This document shows positions 5,021 through 5,764 of a stretch of 5,764 nt of DNA, piece after piece. The stretch comes from Thermodesulfovibrionales bacterium. GTDB lineage: Bacteria > Nitrospirota > Thermodesulfovibrionia > Thermodesulfovibrionales > SM23-35. Within the stretch, counting starts at the first letter, position 1; each line of letters opens with the position of its first letter. The notes below the pieces were generated by a model that saw only the letters and a list, made by a program, of their open reading frames with translations, was not told where the DNA came from and searched no databases. The stretch spans positions 1-5,764 of the forward strand of contig JAGUWT010000278.1 of assembly GCA_020062205.1 (NCBI GenBank). The letters are read 5' to 3'. The position numbers were made by a program, and so were the translations under genes.

Positions 5021-5136
5021 TGCAATTAACCACAGAGAACACAGAGGGCACAGAGAATTGTTTGTGGCAAAGAGATTTATTTTTTAAAAAATTCTCTGTG
5101 AACTCCGTGGCTGGTTAAATAATTTCTCGGGTAAAA
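5016..5136. repeat. CACAGAG inverted-repeat element, short copy (fills the gspM-gspN gap)
   Basis: Three tandem nonamers CACAGAGAA, CACAGAGGG, CACAGAGAA occupy 5031-5057. The inner arms pair perfectly over 11 bases (CACAGAGAATT at 5049-5059 with AATTCTCTGTG at 5090-5100). The outer arms (AACCAC... with ...CCGTGGCTGGTT, to 5116) pair imperfectly. The first 22 bases equal 595-616, and the right end shares TCGGGTAAA with the copy before gspH. There is no T-tract after the stem, so it does not look like a factor-independent terminator. Confidence 0.75.
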
Positions 5137-5140
5137 TAAA

Positions 5141-5764
5141 ATGAAACGACTTTTTTTTGCTGGCATTATTGCAGCAATTATTCTGTATGGTCTCTGGATT
5201 ATTGTAGTTCCTGAAGATTTCATGCAAACCCTGATCGAAAACTCTCTCAGGGATAACAATCTCCATATAGAGACCACAGGCTTTCACAAAGGGCTCTTCT
5301 ACAATTTTACATCTCAGAATATTACACTCAAAAAGTCTCAGGCTACACTCATTTCCATAGATAATGTGGCTGGAAGAATCAATCCTCTTACCATTCTTTT
5401 GATGCGGCTCACCCTGTCTTTTAATGGAGATATCAGTGGTGGCAAGATGAGCGGGAAAGTCAATCTGCTGAAAGGAAAACATCAGGTTGCTGTTTATTGT
5501 AATAACGCACATGTAGATGCAATACCATTCCTTTCAGGAGCGGGTTTCAGTGGCAAAGGGATTCTGTCAGGTGAATTCCTTTTCAAAGACAAATCTGGCG
5601 ACTTGAAATTTTCTATAACAGATGCACGATTTTATGAAAAATCGTTTTCGGGGATTACTGTCCCCCTGAATGTCTTTCACAGTGTACGGGGTGCAATGAC
5701 CATCAATGGTGATATAATAAAAATTGTCTCCTTTTCCCTTGAAGGGAGAGGCATATATGCAAGG
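5141..5764 (+). CDS. gspN: Type II secretion system protein GspN, N-terminal part, runs off the window
   Basis: 208 codons are open from ATG 5141 to the window edge with no stop, so the gene is truncated by the window and not broken. It begins MKRLFFAGIIAAIILYGLWIIVV, a membrane anchor or uncleaved signal at about 4-23, followed by a beta-rich periplasmic region with many short strands (for example GDISGGKMSGKVNLL and GKGILSGEFLF). This repetitive strand pattern resembles AsmA/TamB-like proteins, and the GspN of deltaproteobacteria-like and Nitrospirota-like T2SS operons shows the same layout. The position directly after gspM supports the call. Its exact role is not well defined; GspN is optional for secretion in some systems. 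No clear ribosome binding site precedes the ATG. Confidence 0.75.
   Translation, partial: MKRLFFAGIIAAIILYGLWIIVVPEDFMQTLIENSLRDNNLHIETTGFHKGLFYNFTSQNITLKKSQATLISIDNVAGRINPLTILLMRLTLSFNGDISGGKMSGKVNLLKGKHQVAVYCNNAHVDAIPFLSGAGFSGKGILSGEFLFKDKSGDLKFSITDARFYEKSFSGITVPLNVFHSVRGAMTINGDIIKIVSFSLEGRGIYAR

Overview
The window is one stretch of a bacterial type II secretion system (T2SS) operon, all on the + strand, in the order gspG, gspH, gspI, gspJ, gspK, gspL, gspM and a 3'-truncated gspN. The first five genes encode the pseudopilins: GspG is the major one, H, I and J are minor, and K is the tip. Four of the five carry a GGFTLLE prepilin-peptidase site, and GspK has the variant HG/VALVL. GspL and GspM form the inner-membrane assembly platform. 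GspN is an accessory envelope protein seen in T2SS loci of deltaproteobacteria-like and Nitrospirota-like lineages. The composition looks moderately AT-rich. Gene order, the GspN type and the mass of short dispersed repeats suggest a Nitrospirota (Thermodesulfovibrio-like) or deltaproteobacterial-grade organism; this is inference and is not proven by the window. GspC, D, E and F are not in the window and probably lie outside it.

Layout. Positions 1-72 are a dispersed palindromic repeat with three hairpins. gspG (about 91-588) follows. A 209-base gap (589-797) is filled by an inverted-repeat element built on the nonamer CACAGAGNN. gspH, gspI, gspJ and gspK (798-3398) are chained by 4-base ATGA stop/start overlaps. 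A 42-base purine-rich heptamer array leads into gspL (3441-4520). gspM starts at a TTG overlapping the gspL stop. A second CACAGAG element (5016-5136) fills the gap before gspN (5141 to the window edge).

The genes are standard T2SS parts. The unusual feature is where the repeats sit. All five pseudopilin leader peptides, which are normally short and unrelated between genes, are here 29-35 residues long and are encoded by copies of the same repeat module. Each module is a run of period-7 units of the TTGCAAT/CTGCAAT type. In three genes it is interrupted at exactly the same place by an identical 27-base (9-codon) insert encoding RSTERSRRS. In gspH, gspI and gspJ it is closed by a GC-rich hairpin whose 3' arm supplies the Gly-Gly codons of the cleavage site. 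The heptamer phase also runs across the gspH/gspI and gspI/gspJ stop-start junctions, and a different heptamer family spans the gspL start. Every gene junction from the 5' end to gspL, plus the one before gspN, is therefore occupied by repeat DNA; only gspL/gspM is clean. I found no RNA gene, CRISPR array, transposase or convincing factor-independent terminator.
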